Positions 10,184 to 19,774 of a stretch of 64,000 nt of DNA are shown here, piece after piece (the stretch's first letter is position 1; every line of letters begins with the position of its first letter). Where the stretch lies: the NCBI RefSeq assembly GCF_001277995.1, contig NZ_CP009220.1, positions 1,922,001-1,986,000 of the forward strand, read 5' to 3'. The position numbers and the translations under genes are program-made. The notes below the pieces were generated by a model. It worked only from the letters and a program-made list of their open reading frames with translations, had not been told where the DNA came from and ran no database searches. Source of the stretch: Corynebacterium deserti GIMN1.010. Lineage in GTDB: Bacteria > Actinomycetota > Actinomycetes > Mycobacteriales > Mycobacteriaceae.

Positions 10184-11146
10184 TTATGAGGTTGAAGTCG
10201 TTTCCCCATCAATGGGACCAGCCTTTTTGCTTTCGTTTTTCCCAGAAGCGACAGACGCCACCTCGGCTTCTCCCCCATCGGTTGGGGTTTCTGGATAATT
10301 GGGATCTACTTCCTCAGGCGTCTCGCGCCCCTTCTTCAATAGGAAGAACACGATGACCGCTCCGATGAACACAACCGCAGAGACAATGGTGTTAATACGG
10401 ATGCCGCCAACAAGGGTGGCTTCGTCGACACGCATCTGTTCAATCCAGAATCGGCCCAAGGTATAACCCGCAACATAAAGTGCGAAAACGCGGCCGTGGC
10501 CCAGCTTGAATCGTTTGTCAGCCCACAGCAGCAGCGCGAAGATGAGGACGTTCCACAGCAGTTCATAAAGGAACGTCGGGTGCACAACTGCCATGATCTC
10601 GCCGGTAGACGTCCCTGTTACTGGGGCGAATCGTCCGGCATCATCGACGCGGTAATAGATTTCCAATCCCCACGGAACGGTGGTTTCTGCGCCGTAAAGT
10701 TCCTGGTTGAACCAGTTTCCTAGCCGTCCAATACCCTGCGCCAGGATCACACCCGGCGCAACGGCATCAGCAAACGGTGCCAGTGGCAGCTTTTTGAATT
10801 TAAAAAATGCCGCTACGGCAAGGCCACCCAGGATGACCGCACCCCAAATACCTAAGCCACCATTGGTGATCTTGAGGGCATCGATAGGATCACATGTCTC
10901 ACAAAAGTACTTCTGATTATCCGTGATGACGTGATAAATGCGACCACCAATAATGCCAGCGGGCACAGCAACGATAGCGGCGTCAAGCACCAGTTCTGGA
11001 TTGCCACCTCGAGCGGCGTAGCGCTTTCGGGTAAGCCAGACGGCGACAATGATGCCCGCGATAATGCACATCGCGTAGGCCCTGATAGGAATGGGGCCGA
11101 GGTACCACACGCCTTGCGGAGGTGACGGTATCGCAGCCAAGGTCAT
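10184..11146 (-). CDS. lgt: prolipoprotein diacylglyceryl transferase
   Basis: This multi-pass membrane enzyme moves diacylglycerol from phosphatidylglycerol to the lipobox cysteine of prolipoproteins. The family signature [13 protein letters not shown] lies near residues 142-154. At least six hydrophobic segments are visible, for example [18 protein letters not shown] and GVILAQGIG. The charged C-terminal tail of about 50 residues ([18 protein letters not shown]...) is typical of corynebacterial Lgt. I prefer the ATG at 11146 ([10 protein letters not shown]) over a GTG three codons upstream; neither has a strong ribosome site. The lipoproteins at 28016 and 55937 would be its substrates. Confidence 0.95.
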   Translation of the reverse strand: MTLAAIPSPPQGVWYLGPIPIRAYAMCIIAGIIVAVWLTRKRYAARGGNPELVLDAAIVAVPAGIIGGRIYHVITDNQKYFCETCDPIDALKITNGGLGIWGAVILGGLAVAAFFKFKKLPLAPFADAVAPGVILAQGIGRLGNWFNQELYGAETTVPWGLEIYYRVDDAGRFAPVTGTSTGEIMAVVHPTFLYELLWNVLIFALLLWADKRFKLGHGRVFALYVAGYTLGRFWIEQMRVDEATLVGGIRINTIVSAVVFIGAVIVFFLLKKGRETPEEVDPNYPETPTDGGEAEVASVASGKNESKKAGPIDGETTSTS

Positions 11147-11280
11147 GACATCCACAGAAGATTTACCTAACGGTGAGGTGACAAGGTATGTCCCTTAATC
11201 TATCAATACCGGACGCACACTCGCCTGATGCCCCTACAAAGCCTTGACCGAAGCCCTCACACTTCCCCACTAGGCCTCGT

Positions 11281-12081
11281 TTATTCCATCGACTGCTTTC
11301 GCGACGGACAAGCAGGGTGCATCCCTGCTGTGACCAAGGATTTTGCTGTATCCAATCCAGTGTGAGGAACAAAAACTGCATCGGCAGAAAAACCTGCAAA
11401 CTTCATGAGGTCTTTCGGGGTCATACAGCCTCCAAGTACAAGGCGCGCGATGTTATCGGGCAGGAACTGGCAAATCCCGGAGAACGCTTCAGGCAGCGTC
11501 AACGAGCCGGTATAACCAGTGACATCAATGGCGACAACTCGTGCCCCAGAACTGACTGCACGGCGGGCTTCCTCGTGGTTGCGTACCGACACAATGGCGG
11601 TCATACCCAATGATTCGGTACGGTCCACCAACGATTCCAAACGATGTTGATCCATCGCCCAAACAGGTAATTGGAGGGCGTCGATGCCCATGACTCGGGC
11701 TTCATGGATTTGATACGGATCAATGATGGGATCACTCAGCAGCAGCGGAATATCAACCTCTGCCCTAATGGCTTTGATGTCTTTCACTGCTGCTTCAAAG
11801 GCGCCACGGCGCACGGTGTATGCCATCATGGCAGCGCCGAAGGAGGCAACTTGTGCGGCGTAATCGACGGGGTCGGTGTGATCGGACCAATCGGAGGCAA
11901 AACGATCAAAGGCGACTACAACATTGCAGCCCGAAGAGAAAAAGACTGACGCAATCTCATAAGCCGCCGGTAGATCTGCTTGACGAGATTTGGCTTTCAC
12001 TTCCTGAAAACCAAGTGTGGCTTCGCGCGCGGAAATCTCCGTGGCAATCTCCATTAATAATCGGTTCTCCGTGGCAACCAT
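11281..12081 (-). CDS. TrpC-like TIM-barrel protein (degenerate indole-3-glycerol-phosphate synthase paralogue)
   Basis: The start at 12081 is set by an AAGGAGG site 9 nt upstream, giving 266 residues. The fold and spacing follow indole-3-glycerol-phosphate synthase: EVKAKSRQADLP near the N terminus, IIDPYQIHEARVMGIDALQL, and SGARVVAIDV. The catalytic residues of the family appear changed: the lysine of RKDF is replaced in LLSDP, the glutamate of VEVH in VSVRN, the asparagine motif by DVTGYTG, and the SESG glutamate by LGGCMT. It probably does not make indole-glycerol phosphate. It lies next to a TIGR02234-type membrane protein that often accompanies trp genes, downstream of hisI/hisF. Confidence 0.85.
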   Translation of the reverse strand: MVATENRLLMEIATEISAREATLGFQEVKAKSRQADLPAAYEIASVFFSSGCNVVVAFDRFASDWSDHTDPVDYAAQVASFGAAMMAYTVRRGAFEAAVKDIKAIRAEVDIPLLLSDPIIDPYQIHEARVMGIDALQLPVWAMDQHRLESLVDRTESLGMTAIVSVRNHEEARRAVSSGARVVAIDVTGYTGSLTLPEAFSGICQFLPDNIARLVLGGCMTPKDLMKFAGFSADAVFVPHTGLDTAKSLVTAGMHPACPSRKQSME

Positions 12082-12159
12082 GCCCCAACCTCCTTCCGAC
12101 TCATGTTCGTTTAAGGTTATCCCGAACACATATGAGGGAAGAAATTAGGGTGGAGCACG

Positions 12160-12819
12160 CTAACCCTGACCTGGTGTTTTACCGTCAGATCGGGGATTTT
12201 CTGTGAAATCAATATCCGAATCAAGTGCGTCCCACATCACACGTCCAGAGTCTGGTTCTTCCTGCAGGTCCGTATGAATTTTCTGAGCACGCGCCTCTTT
12301 ACGCTCGTATTGGTTGCCCTTTGCCGTGTTTTCACCAGGCTTCATGGCCAAGACGATGCCACCGACAAGTGCCAACGCGCAGCCAATCATCGCCACCACA
12401 GCTGCAAGAGGATGGGTGGTGATGTTAGTGATTTCAGCCCAGTCCGACAGCAGCGTTCCCGAGTTTGCTTTTTGGTTTGCTACACCTGAGGTCAGCAAGG
12501 TGCGGGCACGCTCAGCGTCGGGATCTTGGGTGAGCAGCGTCAGTGGAGACAAGCTTGCTCCGATGGCGATCAACGCAGAAATTGCGCCAATGATGCGCCG
12601 GCCGGTGCGGCGCAGCACCAACGCTGCGGCGAAGGCTGCAAGCAGAGCCAAGGCCAGCGCCATGATTTCGGTGGACCAGGTTGCTCCCACGATGGATTGA
12701 GTAGTGGAACCGGATTTATCGTCGAATGCTTCGATGGTAACCCAGTTCATGCGGGAGCTAATCCACACAACGAGAGCTCCAGCGCCAATGCCCAAGGCGG
12801 ACAGCACGCGTGGCTTCAT
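12160..12819 (-). CDS. TIGR02234-like (trp-associated) membrane protein
   Basis: The 219-residue protein has four hydrophobic segments: near 5-20 (VLSALGIGAGALVVWISS), 50-70, 78-97 and 140-160 (LAAVVAMIGCALALVGGIVLAM). A charged C-terminal cytoplasmic tail follows. The pattern matches the actinobacterial membrane family found beside tryptophan genes (TIGR02234), whose function is unknown to me. It sits between hisI and the trpC-like gene on the same strand, so it is probably co-transcribed with the his genes. Confidence 0.75.
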   Translation of the reverse strand: MKPRVLSALGIGAGALVVWISSRMNWVTIEAFDDKSGSTTQSIVGATWSTEIMALALALLAAFAAALVLRRTGRRIIGAISALIAIGASLSPLTLLTQDPDAERARTLLTSGVANQKANSGTLLSDWAEITNITTHPLAAVVAMIGCALALVGGIVLAMKPGENTAKGNQYERKEARAQKIHTDLQEEPDSGRVMWDALDSDIDFTENPRSDGKTPGQG

Positions 12820-12861
12820 AACAGATTTGTCCTTAATCGTTTGTGCTCATCGTTTGTACTC

Positions 12862-13218
12862 TTAGAGCAAAACGTCATTGTCAAAGCAGGTGCGTGCACC
12901 AGTATGGCATGCTCCGCCGGTTTGTTTCACTGTCACCAAAATGGTGTCGCCGTCGCAGTCAAGGGCTACGTTGGTGACTTCTTGGACGTTGCCAGAGGTC
13001 AAGCCCTTGATCCAGTACTCATTGCGGGAGCGGGAAAAGTAGGTGCCGCGTCGTGTGGCCAGGGTGTATGCCAAGGCGTGGGTGTCCATCCACGCCATCA
13101 TGAGCACCTCCTTGGTGTCGTCGGCTTGGACGATGGCTGGGACGAGGCCGGTGTCGTTAAGCTTTAAACGCTTTTCGACGCTTTCTTCGAGGGTATAATC
13201 TGCTGGATTTTCACTCAT
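12862..13218 (-). CDS. hisI: phosphoribosyl-AMP cyclohydrolase
   Basis: The 118-residue monofunctional HisI opens the adenine ring of phosphoribosyl-AMP in histidine synthesis. The Mg/Zn-binding core [25 protein letters not shown] (about residues 87-112) supplies the aspartates and the zinc cysteines. WIKGLTSGN precedes it as expected. The ATG at 13218 overlaps the hisF stop by one base, implying translational coupling. No HisE domain is fused, as usual in corynebacteria. Confidence 0.96.
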   Translation of the reverse strand: MSENPADYTLEESVEKRLKLNDTGLVPAIVQADDTKEVLMMAWMDTHALAYTLATRRGTYFSRSRNEYWIKGLTSGNVQEVTNVALDCDGDTILVTVKQTGGACHTGARTCFDNDVLL

Positions 13219-13991
13219 TATCGAACCTCGAATCCTTCAGTCTTGATGGCGTTTTTTACTTCTGAAATGGTGACTTCGCGGAAGTGGAAGATGGTGGCAG
13301 CAAGCACTGCGTTGGCTCCGGATTCCACCGCTGGCGGGAAGTGTTTCGCTGCACCCGCACCACCGGAAGCAATCACAGGTATGGACACGGCGTCACGGAC
13401 TTTTTCAATGAGCTCTAGATCGAAGCCGTTCTTGGTGCCGTCGCCGTCCATGGAGTTGAGCAAGATTTCGCCAACACCCAATTCTTCGCCACGCTTCGCC
13501 CATTCCACAGCATCGATTTCTGCCGACTTGGACCCACCATGGGTGGTGACTTCAAATCCAGAAGGCTGGGGCTTTCCGCCTTCTGGTACGCGACGGGCAT
13601 CAACGGACAGCACGATGCACTGCGCACCAAAACGCTGTGAGAGCTCAGAAAGCAACTCTGGACGCGCGATAGCGGAGGTGTTAACAGAAACTTTGTCTGC
13701 GCCGGCGCGCAGGAGCTGATCTACGTCGTCTTCGCTTCGGACGCCACCACCGACGGTAAGTGGGATAAACACCTGGTCTGCAGTGCGACGAACCACATCA
13801 AGCATGGTGCCACGGCCGTGCTTAGAGGCGGTGACATCAAGGAAGGTCAGCTCGTCTGCGCCTTCTTCGTCATAGCGCTTCGCAAGCTCGACTGGGTCAC
13901 CAGCGTCCCTCAAGTTTTCAAAATTGACGCCTTTAACTACGCGTCCGTTGTCCACGTCCAGGCAAGGAATGATCCTTACTGCCACGCCCAT
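13218..13991 (-). CDS. hisF: imidazole glycerol phosphate synthase, cyclase subunit
   Basis: This 257-residue TIM barrel uses ammonia from HisH and PRFAR to make imidazole glycerol phosphate and AICAR. The two catalytic aspartates are present, in [15 protein letters not shown] (near residue 12) and LSVDARR (near 126-130). Phosphate-binding glycine motifs TVGGGVRS and ASGGAG are visible. It starts 2 bp after the impA stop and ends overlapping hisI. Confidence 0.97.
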   Translation of the reverse strand: MGVAVRIIPCLDVDNGRVVKGVNFENLRDAGDPVELAKRYDEEGADELTFLDVTASKHGRGTMLDVVRRTADQVFIPLTVGGGVRSEDDVDQLLRAGADKVSVNTSAIARPELLSELSQRFGAQCIVLSVDARRVPEGGKPQPSGFEVTTHGGSKSAEIDAVEWAKRGEELGVGEILLNSMDGDGTKNGFDLELIEKVRDAVSIPVIASGGAGAAKHFPPAVESGANAVLAATIFHFREVTISEVKNAIKTEGFEVR

Positions 13992-13992
13992 G

Positions 13993-14790
13993 TTATTTCT
14001 GCTCCTCTTGCATAGACCGAACTTTGTTAATCTTACTCATCAAAACTTCATGGGCCTTGGGCGTTCCCGCAACGACACCTTGCCCTGGCTGCCATGGACG
14101 GCCATCTGTATCGGTGACCACGGCCCCTGCTGCACGCATCAGCATGACACCTGCGGAGTTATCCCATACGTGTGGCGAAAACGACACACAAGCACCGAAA
14201 ATTCCCTGTGCAGTAAACGCGAGGTCCACACCCACTGACCCCGTGATGCGAGGCCGCAAATAGGAATCTGTTAATTCAGTAAGCAGGTCTCGACGCAGCT
14301 CCGCTGGAAACTCCGTATTGCGTGGCGATGCCATCGAGCTAAACCCGATGTGCGAGACCAATGTAGGGTTTTCCTGCAACGGCTCCTGCGACTCCCCGTT
14401 AATCATGAGCGGAGAGCCTTCGTGTGCCGTTAGCCTTTTGCCCAGCATTGGCATAGACGTGATGCCCAATACTGGTTGATCGTCCACCATCAGCGAGATC
14501 AAAATGGCACTCATGGGGTTGGATGCTGCGAAGTTGGCAGTGCCATCAATGGGGTCGATAACCCACCTCGTCCCAGAGGTAGCTCCACCTTTTTCTTCAC
14601 CAATCACGGCGATGCCGGTCATGGCACTAAGCATGGATCGAACATGAGATTCAATGGCTAAATCCACCTCGGTTGCAAAGTCACCAGGTGTTTTCATGTG
14701 TGCTGGAAGCGCGCCGAAGCCTTCAACAAACATGGCTTCTGCATCATCAACTACGGCCTCAGCAATGGCCAACATCCCACGGGCATCCAT
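13993..14790 (-). CDS. impA: inositol monophosphatase family protein (ImpA type)
   Basis: The 265-residue Mg-dependent phosphatase shows the family motifs EEKGG (metal glutamate, near 65-69), DPIDGTANF (near 83-91) and [15 protein letters not shown] (near 205-219). It lies between hisA and hisF with gaps of a few bases, as in the C. glutamicum his operon where this gene is called impA. The operon position suggests a link to histidinol-phosphate dephosphorylation. From memory, however, the main HisN of C. glutamicum is encoded elsewhere, so the true substrate stays open. Confidence 0.9.
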   Translation of the reverse strand: MDARGMLAIAEAVVDDAEAMFVEGFGALPAHMKTPGDFATEVDLAIESHVRSMLSAMTGIAVIGEEKGGATSGTRWVIDPIDGTANFAASNPMSAILISLMVDDQPVLGITSMPMLGKRLTAHEGSPLMINGESQEPLQENPTLVSHIGFSSMASPRNTEFPAELRRDLLTELTDSYLRPRITGSVGVDLAFTAQGIFGACVSFSPHVWDNSAGVMLMRAAGAVVTDTDGRPWQPGQGVVAGTPKAHEVLMSKINKVRSMQEEQK

Positions 14791-14793
14791 TAA

Positions 14794-15534
14794 TTAACCA
14801 AGCTTTTCGACGGCTGCGAGCGCTTCTTCGAGAGTGAACTTGTGCTCATACAGTGCTTTACCAATAATGACGGAGTCAATGCCATCGTCTTGATACCTAG
14901 CAAGCTCGAGGACATCCTCCAATACGGAAATGCCACCGGATGCAACAATCGGTGCATCCGTTGCAGCGGCAACATCACGCAGCAGTTCCACATTTGGTCC
15001 GGTCAACGTACCATCCTTGGACACGTCAGTGACCACAAAACGAGCACAACCTTGGGAATCCAAACGCTCAAGGACCTCCCACAGGTCACCACCATCAGAA
15101 ACCCAACCATTGCCCTTTGTGCGCCATTCGCCGTCCTCAAGACGAACGGCAATATCAACGGCAATTTTGTCGCCGTAGCGACTAATAACGTCAGCGATCC
15201 ACTCTGGCTTTTCCAGCGCTGCCGTACCAATGTTGACGCGACGCGCACCGGTTGCAAGTGCTCGCTCCAAAGAGGCATCATCACGAATACCACCGGTGAG
15301 CTCGACGTCAATATCAAGCTTGCCGACGATTTCCGCCATCATCTCATGGTTGGAACCACGGTTAAAAGCAGCATCCAGATCAACAAAATGAAGCCACTGC
15401 GCACCCTGCTCCTGCCACTTCAATGCAGACTCCACTGGTGAGCCGTAAGACTTCTCTGTTCCTGCTGCACCTTGATCAAGGCGAACAGCCTGACCATTGA
15501 CCACATCGACTGCCGGAAGAATGGTAAACGTCAT
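14794..15534 (-). CDS. hisA: ProFAR isomerase
   Basis: This 246-residue TIM barrel catalyses the Amadori isomerisation of ProFAR in histidine synthesis. Catalytic aspartates appear in [14 protein letters not shown] (near residue 9) and [14 protein letters not shown] (near 130). Glycine phosphate loops ELTGGIRD and VASGGIS are present. Some actinobacterial HisA enzymes (PriA) also act in tryptophan synthesis; whether this one does cannot be told by eye. Confidence 0.95.
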   Translation of the reverse strand: MTFTILPAVDVVNGQAVRLDQGAAGTEKSYGSPVESALKWQEQGAQWLHFVDLDAAFNRGSNHEMMAEIVGKLDIDVELTGGIRDDASLERALATGARRVNIGTAALEKPEWIADVISRYGDKIAVDIAVRLEDGEWRTKGNGWVSDGGDLWEVLERLDSQGCARFVVTDVSKDGTLTGPNVELLRDVAAATDAPIVASGGISVLEDVLELARYQDDGIDSVIIGKALYEHKFTLEEALAAVEKLG

Positions 15535-15557
15535 CGAAAATAATCCTTTACTTGTTC

Positions 15558-16193
15558 TTAGATGTAGTTAATCCAGTTGCGCAGCAGTTGTGCACCAGCG
15601 TCGCCAGACTTTTCTGGGTGGAACTGTGTTGCCCACAGTGCGCCGTTTTCTACTGCTGCCACGAAACGATCATTTTCGTGGGTTGCCCACACGACCTGTG
15701 GCGGGGTGGTGAGATCATCGGTGACCAATGTCCAATCCCGCACGCCGTAGGAGTGCACAAAGTAGAAGCGCTCTTCTGGGGGGATTCCCTCAAACATGTG
15801 GGACCGCTCTGGCATGTCTAGAGTGTTCCACCCCATGTGCGGCAGGATGTCTGCATGGAGTTTTTCCACCTTGCCTGGCCATTCACCACAGCCGGCTGAC
15901 TTAATGCCGTGCTCTTCGCCTTCGTCGAAAAGGATCTGCATGCCAACGCAAATGCCCATCACTGGGCGGCCACCGGCGAGGCGCTGGCCAATAATGCGAT
16001 GGCCAAAGACACCGCGGAGGCCTTTCATGCAGGCGTCAAAAGCACCAACACCGGGGACGAGAAGTCCATCGGCGTTGGTGCAGATTTCTGGGTCTGAGCT
16101 AACGATGACGTCGGCGCCGGCGCGCTCCAGTGCGCGCTGTGCTGAGCGGAGATTTCCGGATCCGTAGTCGAGGAGAGCGACAGTTTTGGTCAT
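15558..16193 (-). CDS. hisH: imidazole glycerol phosphate synthase, glutaminase subunit
   Basis: This 211-residue class I glutamine amidotransferase supplies ammonia to HisF. The catalytic triad is visible as the cysteine in [13 protein letters not shown] (near 80-92) and the His/Glu pair in TQFHPEKSG (near 192-200). It is the first his gene downstream of the accessory cassette. A promoter-like TTGTGA-16 bp-TAAACT ends six bases before the ATG, so the gene may be transcribed as a leaderless mRNA. Confidence 0.96.
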   Translation of the reverse strand: MTKTVALLDYGSGNLRSAQRALERAGADVIVSSDPEICTNADGLLVPGVGAFDACMKGLRGVFGHRIIGQRLAGGRPVMGICVGMQILFDEGEEHGIKSAGCGEWPGKVEKLHADILPHMGWNTLDMPERSHMFEGIPPEERFYFVHSYGVRDWTLVTDDLTTPPQVVWATHENDRFVAAVENGALWATQFHPEKSGDAGAQLLRNWINYI

Positions 16194-16199
16194 GTCGAT

Positions 16200-16227
16200 A
16201 GTTTAGGACACTCATGCGACATCACAA
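16200..16227 (-). promoter_or_regulatory. candidate leaderless promoter of hisH
   Basis: Minus-strand TTGTGA (16222-16227), a 16-bp spacer and TAAACT (16200-16205) end 6 bp before the hisH ATG. The start site would then coincide with the initiation codon. No ribosome site is visible, which fits leaderless translation, common in corynebacteria. It would let hisHA-impA-hisFI be expressed independently of the cassette upstream. Confidence 0.5.
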
Positions 16228-16328
16228 GCACCGCGACCCCCGTTTGATTCCTTTTACCATCCTTCAACATTTCTGAAACATTAGTTCTGGGTCAGTAGTT
16301 CTGGGCCGGTATTTGTCGGCCGCCATTT

Positions 16329-17201
16329 CTATGCCAGGGCAACGCTGCCTTGAAACGCACGTCGTGAAGTTGTCTCCATTCGTTCGGAAACGATGTAATT
16401 GCGCATCGAGCCAATACTATCGATTGAGGTTTCTAGCAGCTCCCCTGCTTGAAGGAAACGTGGTGGTTGTTGCGCCACTCCGACTCCGCTTGGGGTACCA
16501 GTGGAGATGACGTCACCGGGGCGCAGAGTGACGAAAGTGGACAGATACGCGATGATCTCTGGAATGTCGAAAAGCAGATCGTCAATAGTTGATTCTTGAA
16601 CTATTTCCCCATCGATACGAGTGCGAATTATGGCATCGGGAGATAACACGTCTGGAGAGATAACGACGGGCCCCAGCGGAGTGCTGTTTTGCCAGATCTT
16701 GCCTTGCAGCCATTGCTGAGTTCGATTTTGGTAGCCGCGCATTGACACATCGTTAAGGATGGTATATCCCGCAACGTGAGACATAGCATCGTTTGGGTGT
16801 ATACGTCGACCCGGCGCGCCGATGATCACCGCTAGTTCTGCTTCCCAATCGAGTTTGTGATCTTCAGGTGGCAATGGAATATCGTCGTGGGGTCCAGCGA
16901 GAGCATCTGCGAATTTTCCAAATACCGTGGGGAACTCTGGCATTGGGGTTCCACGCTCTGCAATGTGGGCTCGGTAGTTCATACCAATACAGAGAATTTT
17001 TCCTGGTTGTGGAACAACAGGAGCAAAGTCAACCGAGGAAATGTGGTGGATTGGACCGTTAGCTTGGGCAGCGATATCCTCCCAGTTTGGGAACTGGACG
17101 AGAACTCCGACGTCGCTGAATCCTGGAATTTCTACGAGGAGATCTCCGTCTACGCGTGCTGCGGTAAGTCGCCCTGGGAGTCGTAGTGTTGCAATTTTCA
17201 T
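16329..17201 (-). CDS. fumarylacetoacetate hydrolase (FAH) family protein
   Basis: The 290-residue protein has a short N-terminal domain (KIATLRLPGRLTAARVDGD) and the FAH catalytic domain from about residue 70. Visible motifs are CIGMNYRAHIAERG, FGKFADALAGPHDDIPLP, the metal-ligand segment LDWEAELAVIIG, and STGTPSGVG. Family members hydrolyse or decarboxylate 2,4-diketo acids. It is the last gene of a minus-strand unit with the permease (46-bp gap) and the DHDPS-family lyase, so it likely acts on a keto-acid product of that pathway. A TAAGAAGG site precedes the ATG. Confidence 0.9.
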   Translation of the reverse strand: MKIATLRLPGRLTAARVDGDLLVEIPGFSDVGVLVQFPNWEDIAAQANGPIHHISSVDFAPVVPQPGKILCIGMNYRAHIAERGTPMPEFPTVFGKFADALAGPHDDIPLPPEDHKLDWEAELAVIIGAPGRRIHPNDAMSHVAGYTILNDVSMRGYQNRTQQWLQGKIWQNSTPLGPVVISPDVLSPDAIIRTRIDGEIVQESTIDDLLFDIPEIIAYLSTFVTLRPGDVISTGTPSGVGVAQQPPRFLQAGELLETSIDSIGSMRNYIVSERMETTSRRAFQGSVALA

Positions 17202-17246
17202 AGTTTTAACCTTCTTAAACAGAGCTGGCGAGATAGTGGGTGTACA

Positions 17247-18560
17247 TCAGATCAAGGTGACTATCAGTCGGAACGACAACACAAGGATTGCTGCGAGCCC
17301 AATGAGTCCACCTGTGTTGTGCCACCACCTGTTCGCCATCGAACCCATGAGCTTCCTGTTATTCGCCATGAGGATGATGAAGAATGCAAGCAACGGAGCA
17401 ATAAACACAGTGGCTGCTTGAGCTGTGACGATAAGTTGGACGGGCGCGGCTTGGAAAATCAAAGTGATGGTGAGTCCGAATAACAGGATGAGAGTCATTC
17501 CGATTTTTGCCACTGGTGAATTTGCAGTGTGACCTTTACCTAAAGCATCGGACACTATCGTTCCACCAGCTGTGGCATTTGCGGTCATCGAGGAAAACGC
17601 GGCACCGAAAAAGCCCAGGGAGAAGATGAAGGAGCCGACAGGTCCTGCAAGAGGCTCAAATACCTTCGCCAGTTCAGGAAGCGTCGATGCTGTTGCTCCT
17701 GTCGCACCGAGCGTTGCTGCTGCAACAACAATGACCAAGATGGTCATAATGCCTGGCGCAACAATTCCGGGGATCGTGTCCGCAATCAGGAGATCCTTAT
17801 AATCTTTTTCCGTGCGCTTGTGCTCTTTCGTTCCATAGGAAGTGTAAAACGCTGCGTTGACGCTGAAGTTTGTTCCTACCAGCGCAATGATGAGAAGCCA
17901 TGCGTTATCAGGGATGCTCGGAATAAGGCCACGAGCGGCTTCGTCCCATTCTGGGTGCACCATGAAAGCACTGATTACGAATGCAATGCCCATAAGTGCG
18001 ACGATGACGATGAGAACTTTTTCAATTACTTTGTAGACATGTCGGGCAAAGAGGATCGCAGCGACGGTCACGCTGGTAACCAGAGTCCACATCACTGGAT
18101 TTCCACCAAACATCATGGTCAGCCCAAGCCCTGCTCCTACTGCATTTCCTACAGAGAAACACAAACAAATGAGGAACACACCGAAGCCAGCTAACGCACC
18201 GACGAATGTTCCCAAAGTGTCTTTGATTGAGGAAATCATTGAGACGGGAGTTTTGATGCCGATGCGTACGCTCATGTCAACGAGGAACAACATGAGCAAT
18301 GTCGAAATGGCAATTACCCAAATGAGTCGGTATCCGAAGTTGGATCCTGCCTGAACAGCTGTGGTGAGATTTCCGGGCCCAAATTGCCATGCGCCGGCAA
18401 CAAATGCAGGACCGGCTAATGCAATATAGGACAACATCGACCTACGTCGTGGGGAGTTGTCTTCTTGAGGCACTGCGCTACTCATGACTCCCCCGCTTGA
18501 TGTGGGAGGTGAGTGTTCGTTGTCGACGCTCAAGATGTGATTGGCTGTTTCTTTCGCCAT
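17247..18560 (-). CDS. NRAMP-fold permease with non-canonical metal-site residues
   Basis: The 437-residue protein has about 11 membrane segments and the NRAMP arrangement: AGPAFVAGAWQF then GPGN near residues 61-64, and a second unwound helix GTNFSVNAAF near 227-236. Canonical NRAMP metal transporters have DPGN in helix 1 and MPHN in helix 6. Here the aspartate is glycine and the methionine/histidine positions are F and V, leaving only the asparagines. The N-terminal 40 residues are a polar tail. Its place between a DHDPS-family lyase and an FAH hydrolase suggests uptake of an organic substrate or an atypical cation; that is inference. It has a GGAG ribosome site. Confidence 0.8.
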   Translation of the reverse strand: MAKETANHILSVDNEHSPPTSSGGVMSSAVPQEDNSPRRRSMLSYIALAGPAFVAGAWQFGPGNLTTAVQAGSNFGYRLIWVIAISTLLMLFLVDMSVRIGIKTPVSMISSIKDTLGTFVGALAGFGVFLICLCFSVGNAVGAGLGLTMMFGGNPVMWTLVTSVTVAAILFARHVYKVIEKVLIVIVALMGIAFVISAFMVHPEWDEAARGLIPSIPDNAWLLIIALVGTNFSVNAAFYTSYGTKEHKRTEKDYKDLLIADTIPGIVAPGIMTILVIVVAAATLGATGATASTLPELAKVFEPLAGPVGSFIFSLGFFGAAFSSMTANATAGGTIVSDALGKGHTANSPVAKIGMTLILLFGLTITLIFQAAPVQLIVTAQAATVFIAPLLAFFIILMANNRKLMGSMANRWWHNTGGLIGLAAILVLSFRLIVTLI

Positions 18561-18740
18561 GTTGTTCTCCGTGCATTGTTTTGGGTACTTAAATTTTTAC
18601 CTGCACGACGTGTGTTGTGGAACACGTTTGCAGGGAAGAACTGGTGCTGATGGGGATTTTTGGCCGAGCGCGTGAATGACTGTGTATACGGATTCGTGTG
18701 GAGAAATAGCTGTTGTCGTAGAAGAATCCCCAAGTGGTCA

Positions 18741-18778
18741 TCCCGGCGCCCCTGACGAAGGACGATTGAGCGCCGGGA
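18741..18778. terminator. GC-rich hairpin between lyase and permease genes
   Basis: TCCCGGCGC (18741-18749) and GCGCCGGGA (18770-18778) form a perfect 9-bp stem with a 20-nt loop. The hairpin lies in the 238-bp gap between the DHDPS-family gene and the permease. No T-run follows on the minus strand, so it may be an RNA-processing or attenuation element rather than a full terminator. Confidence 0.5.
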
Positions 18779-18798
18779 GTTTTGAAAAATTTGCTGCT

Positions 18799-19734
18799 TT
18801 AGACCGGAATGTTTACCGCACCGATGTTGGCATCCTTGAAGGCCCGTGCAATTTCTTCTTCAGCTGCCTTGGTCAGAGGAAGAAGAGGCGGGCGAACAGT
18901 TGCGTGGTCGAGAATTCCACGGCTGATAAGGCCCAGCTTCAGAGCAACAGTGCCTTCCATATGTGAACCACGGTGGTAGACGTTCTTGGTTACTGGAAGT
19001 AGGCGCTCATGCACTTCGCGAGCTTTGGCGTAATCCTGATTCTTACCAGCTTCAAGCAATTCAAGCAGTGCTTCAGGAGCGATGTTGCCGTAGCCGACTA
19101 GGAAGCCGTCCACATCGAAGGCCGTAGGCAGCAGGTACTCATCGTGACAGGAGAGGATCTGCAGGTCTGGGTGTGCCGCGCGCAGTGCTGGAATTTCGGT
19201 GTACCAGCGACGCATGTTGCGGACACCGTTCTTGGTAGCAAAGACACCTTCTTGCCCTGCAATTTCGAGCTGGGTATCCAAGTTGTAGGTTGCCTTAGTG
19301 TTGTCCGGGTACTGGAAGAGGATCTCAGGAAGGCCGCTCTCTTCGTAGATGGCCTTGTAGCGGGTTTGTGGGGCACCGTCCTGGTAGCCAAATCGGAGCC
19401 AACCATGTGATGGGTAGATCAAACCAGCCTGCGCACCTGCCTCCACTGCGCGTTGCGCCTCTTCTGCAGCAACCTTGTTTCCTTCGCCGGTGATGCCAGC
19501 AATGACAGGGACTCGACCTTCGGTGGAGTCAACGAATGCTCGGATCACGTCTTGCTGTTCGGAGGCGGTGAGGAACGTGCCCTCTCCAGCATGCCCTAGG
19601 ACTGTTAGGGACTTAACGCCCTCAATGGAGCCTAGCCAAGATCCAAGACGCTGGATTGCTGCGAAGTCGATATCGCCATCGACGGTGAACGGGGTGACTG
19701 GTGCGGGGTTGAGGCCACGAAGATCGAGAGACAT
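18799..19734 (-). CDS. dihydrodipicolinate synthase (DapA/NanA) family lyase
   Basis: The ATG at 19734 follows an AAGGAG site and gives 311 residues; codons further upstream lie over the operator and were dropped. The Schiff-base lysine is in GVFATKNGVRN (near 168) and the conserved tyrosine in LFQYPDNT (near 141). The GTTGE loop is GHAGEGTFL. The arginine that binds the carboxylate in true DapA (after the tyrosine motif) is absent, so this is probably a keto-acid aldolase or dehydratase rather than a lysine-pathway enzyme. It heads the cassette operon, divergent from lacI, with a perfect LacI-type operator 41-62 bp upstream. Confidence 0.88.
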   Translation of the reverse strand: MSLDLRGLNPAPVTPFTVDGDIDFAAIQRLGSWLGSIEGVKSLTVLGHAGEGTFLTASEQQDVIRAFVDSTEGRVPVIAGITGEGNKVAAEEAQRAVEAGAQAGLIYPSHGWLRFGYQDGAPQTRYKAIYEESGLPEILFQYPDNTKATYNLDTQLEIAGQEGVFATKNGVRNMRRWYTEIPALRAAHPDLQILSCHDEYLLPTAFDVDGFLVGYGNIAPEALLELLEAGKNQDYAKAREVHERLLPVTKNVYHRGSHMEGTVALKLGLISRGILDHATVRPPLLPLTKAAEEEIARAFKDANIGAVNIPV

Positions 19735-19774
19735 GTGATTCTCCTTGAGTAGAGGGTGTGGGTGAAACTGTGTA

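Noticed and set aside
10931..11125. Small plus-strand frame overlapping lgt
   Set aside because: Antisense to a conserved membrane enzyme and no ribosome site.
12160..16193. HisE/HisG or additional his genes in this block
   Set aside because: No ATP-phosphoribosyltransferase or HisE frame found on either strand; they must lie elsewhere.
16280..16320. Direct repeat AGTTCTGGG and GGCCG/CGGCC hairpin after the FAH gene as a terminator
   Set aside because: Short stem and no T-run on the minus strand; not strong enough to list.
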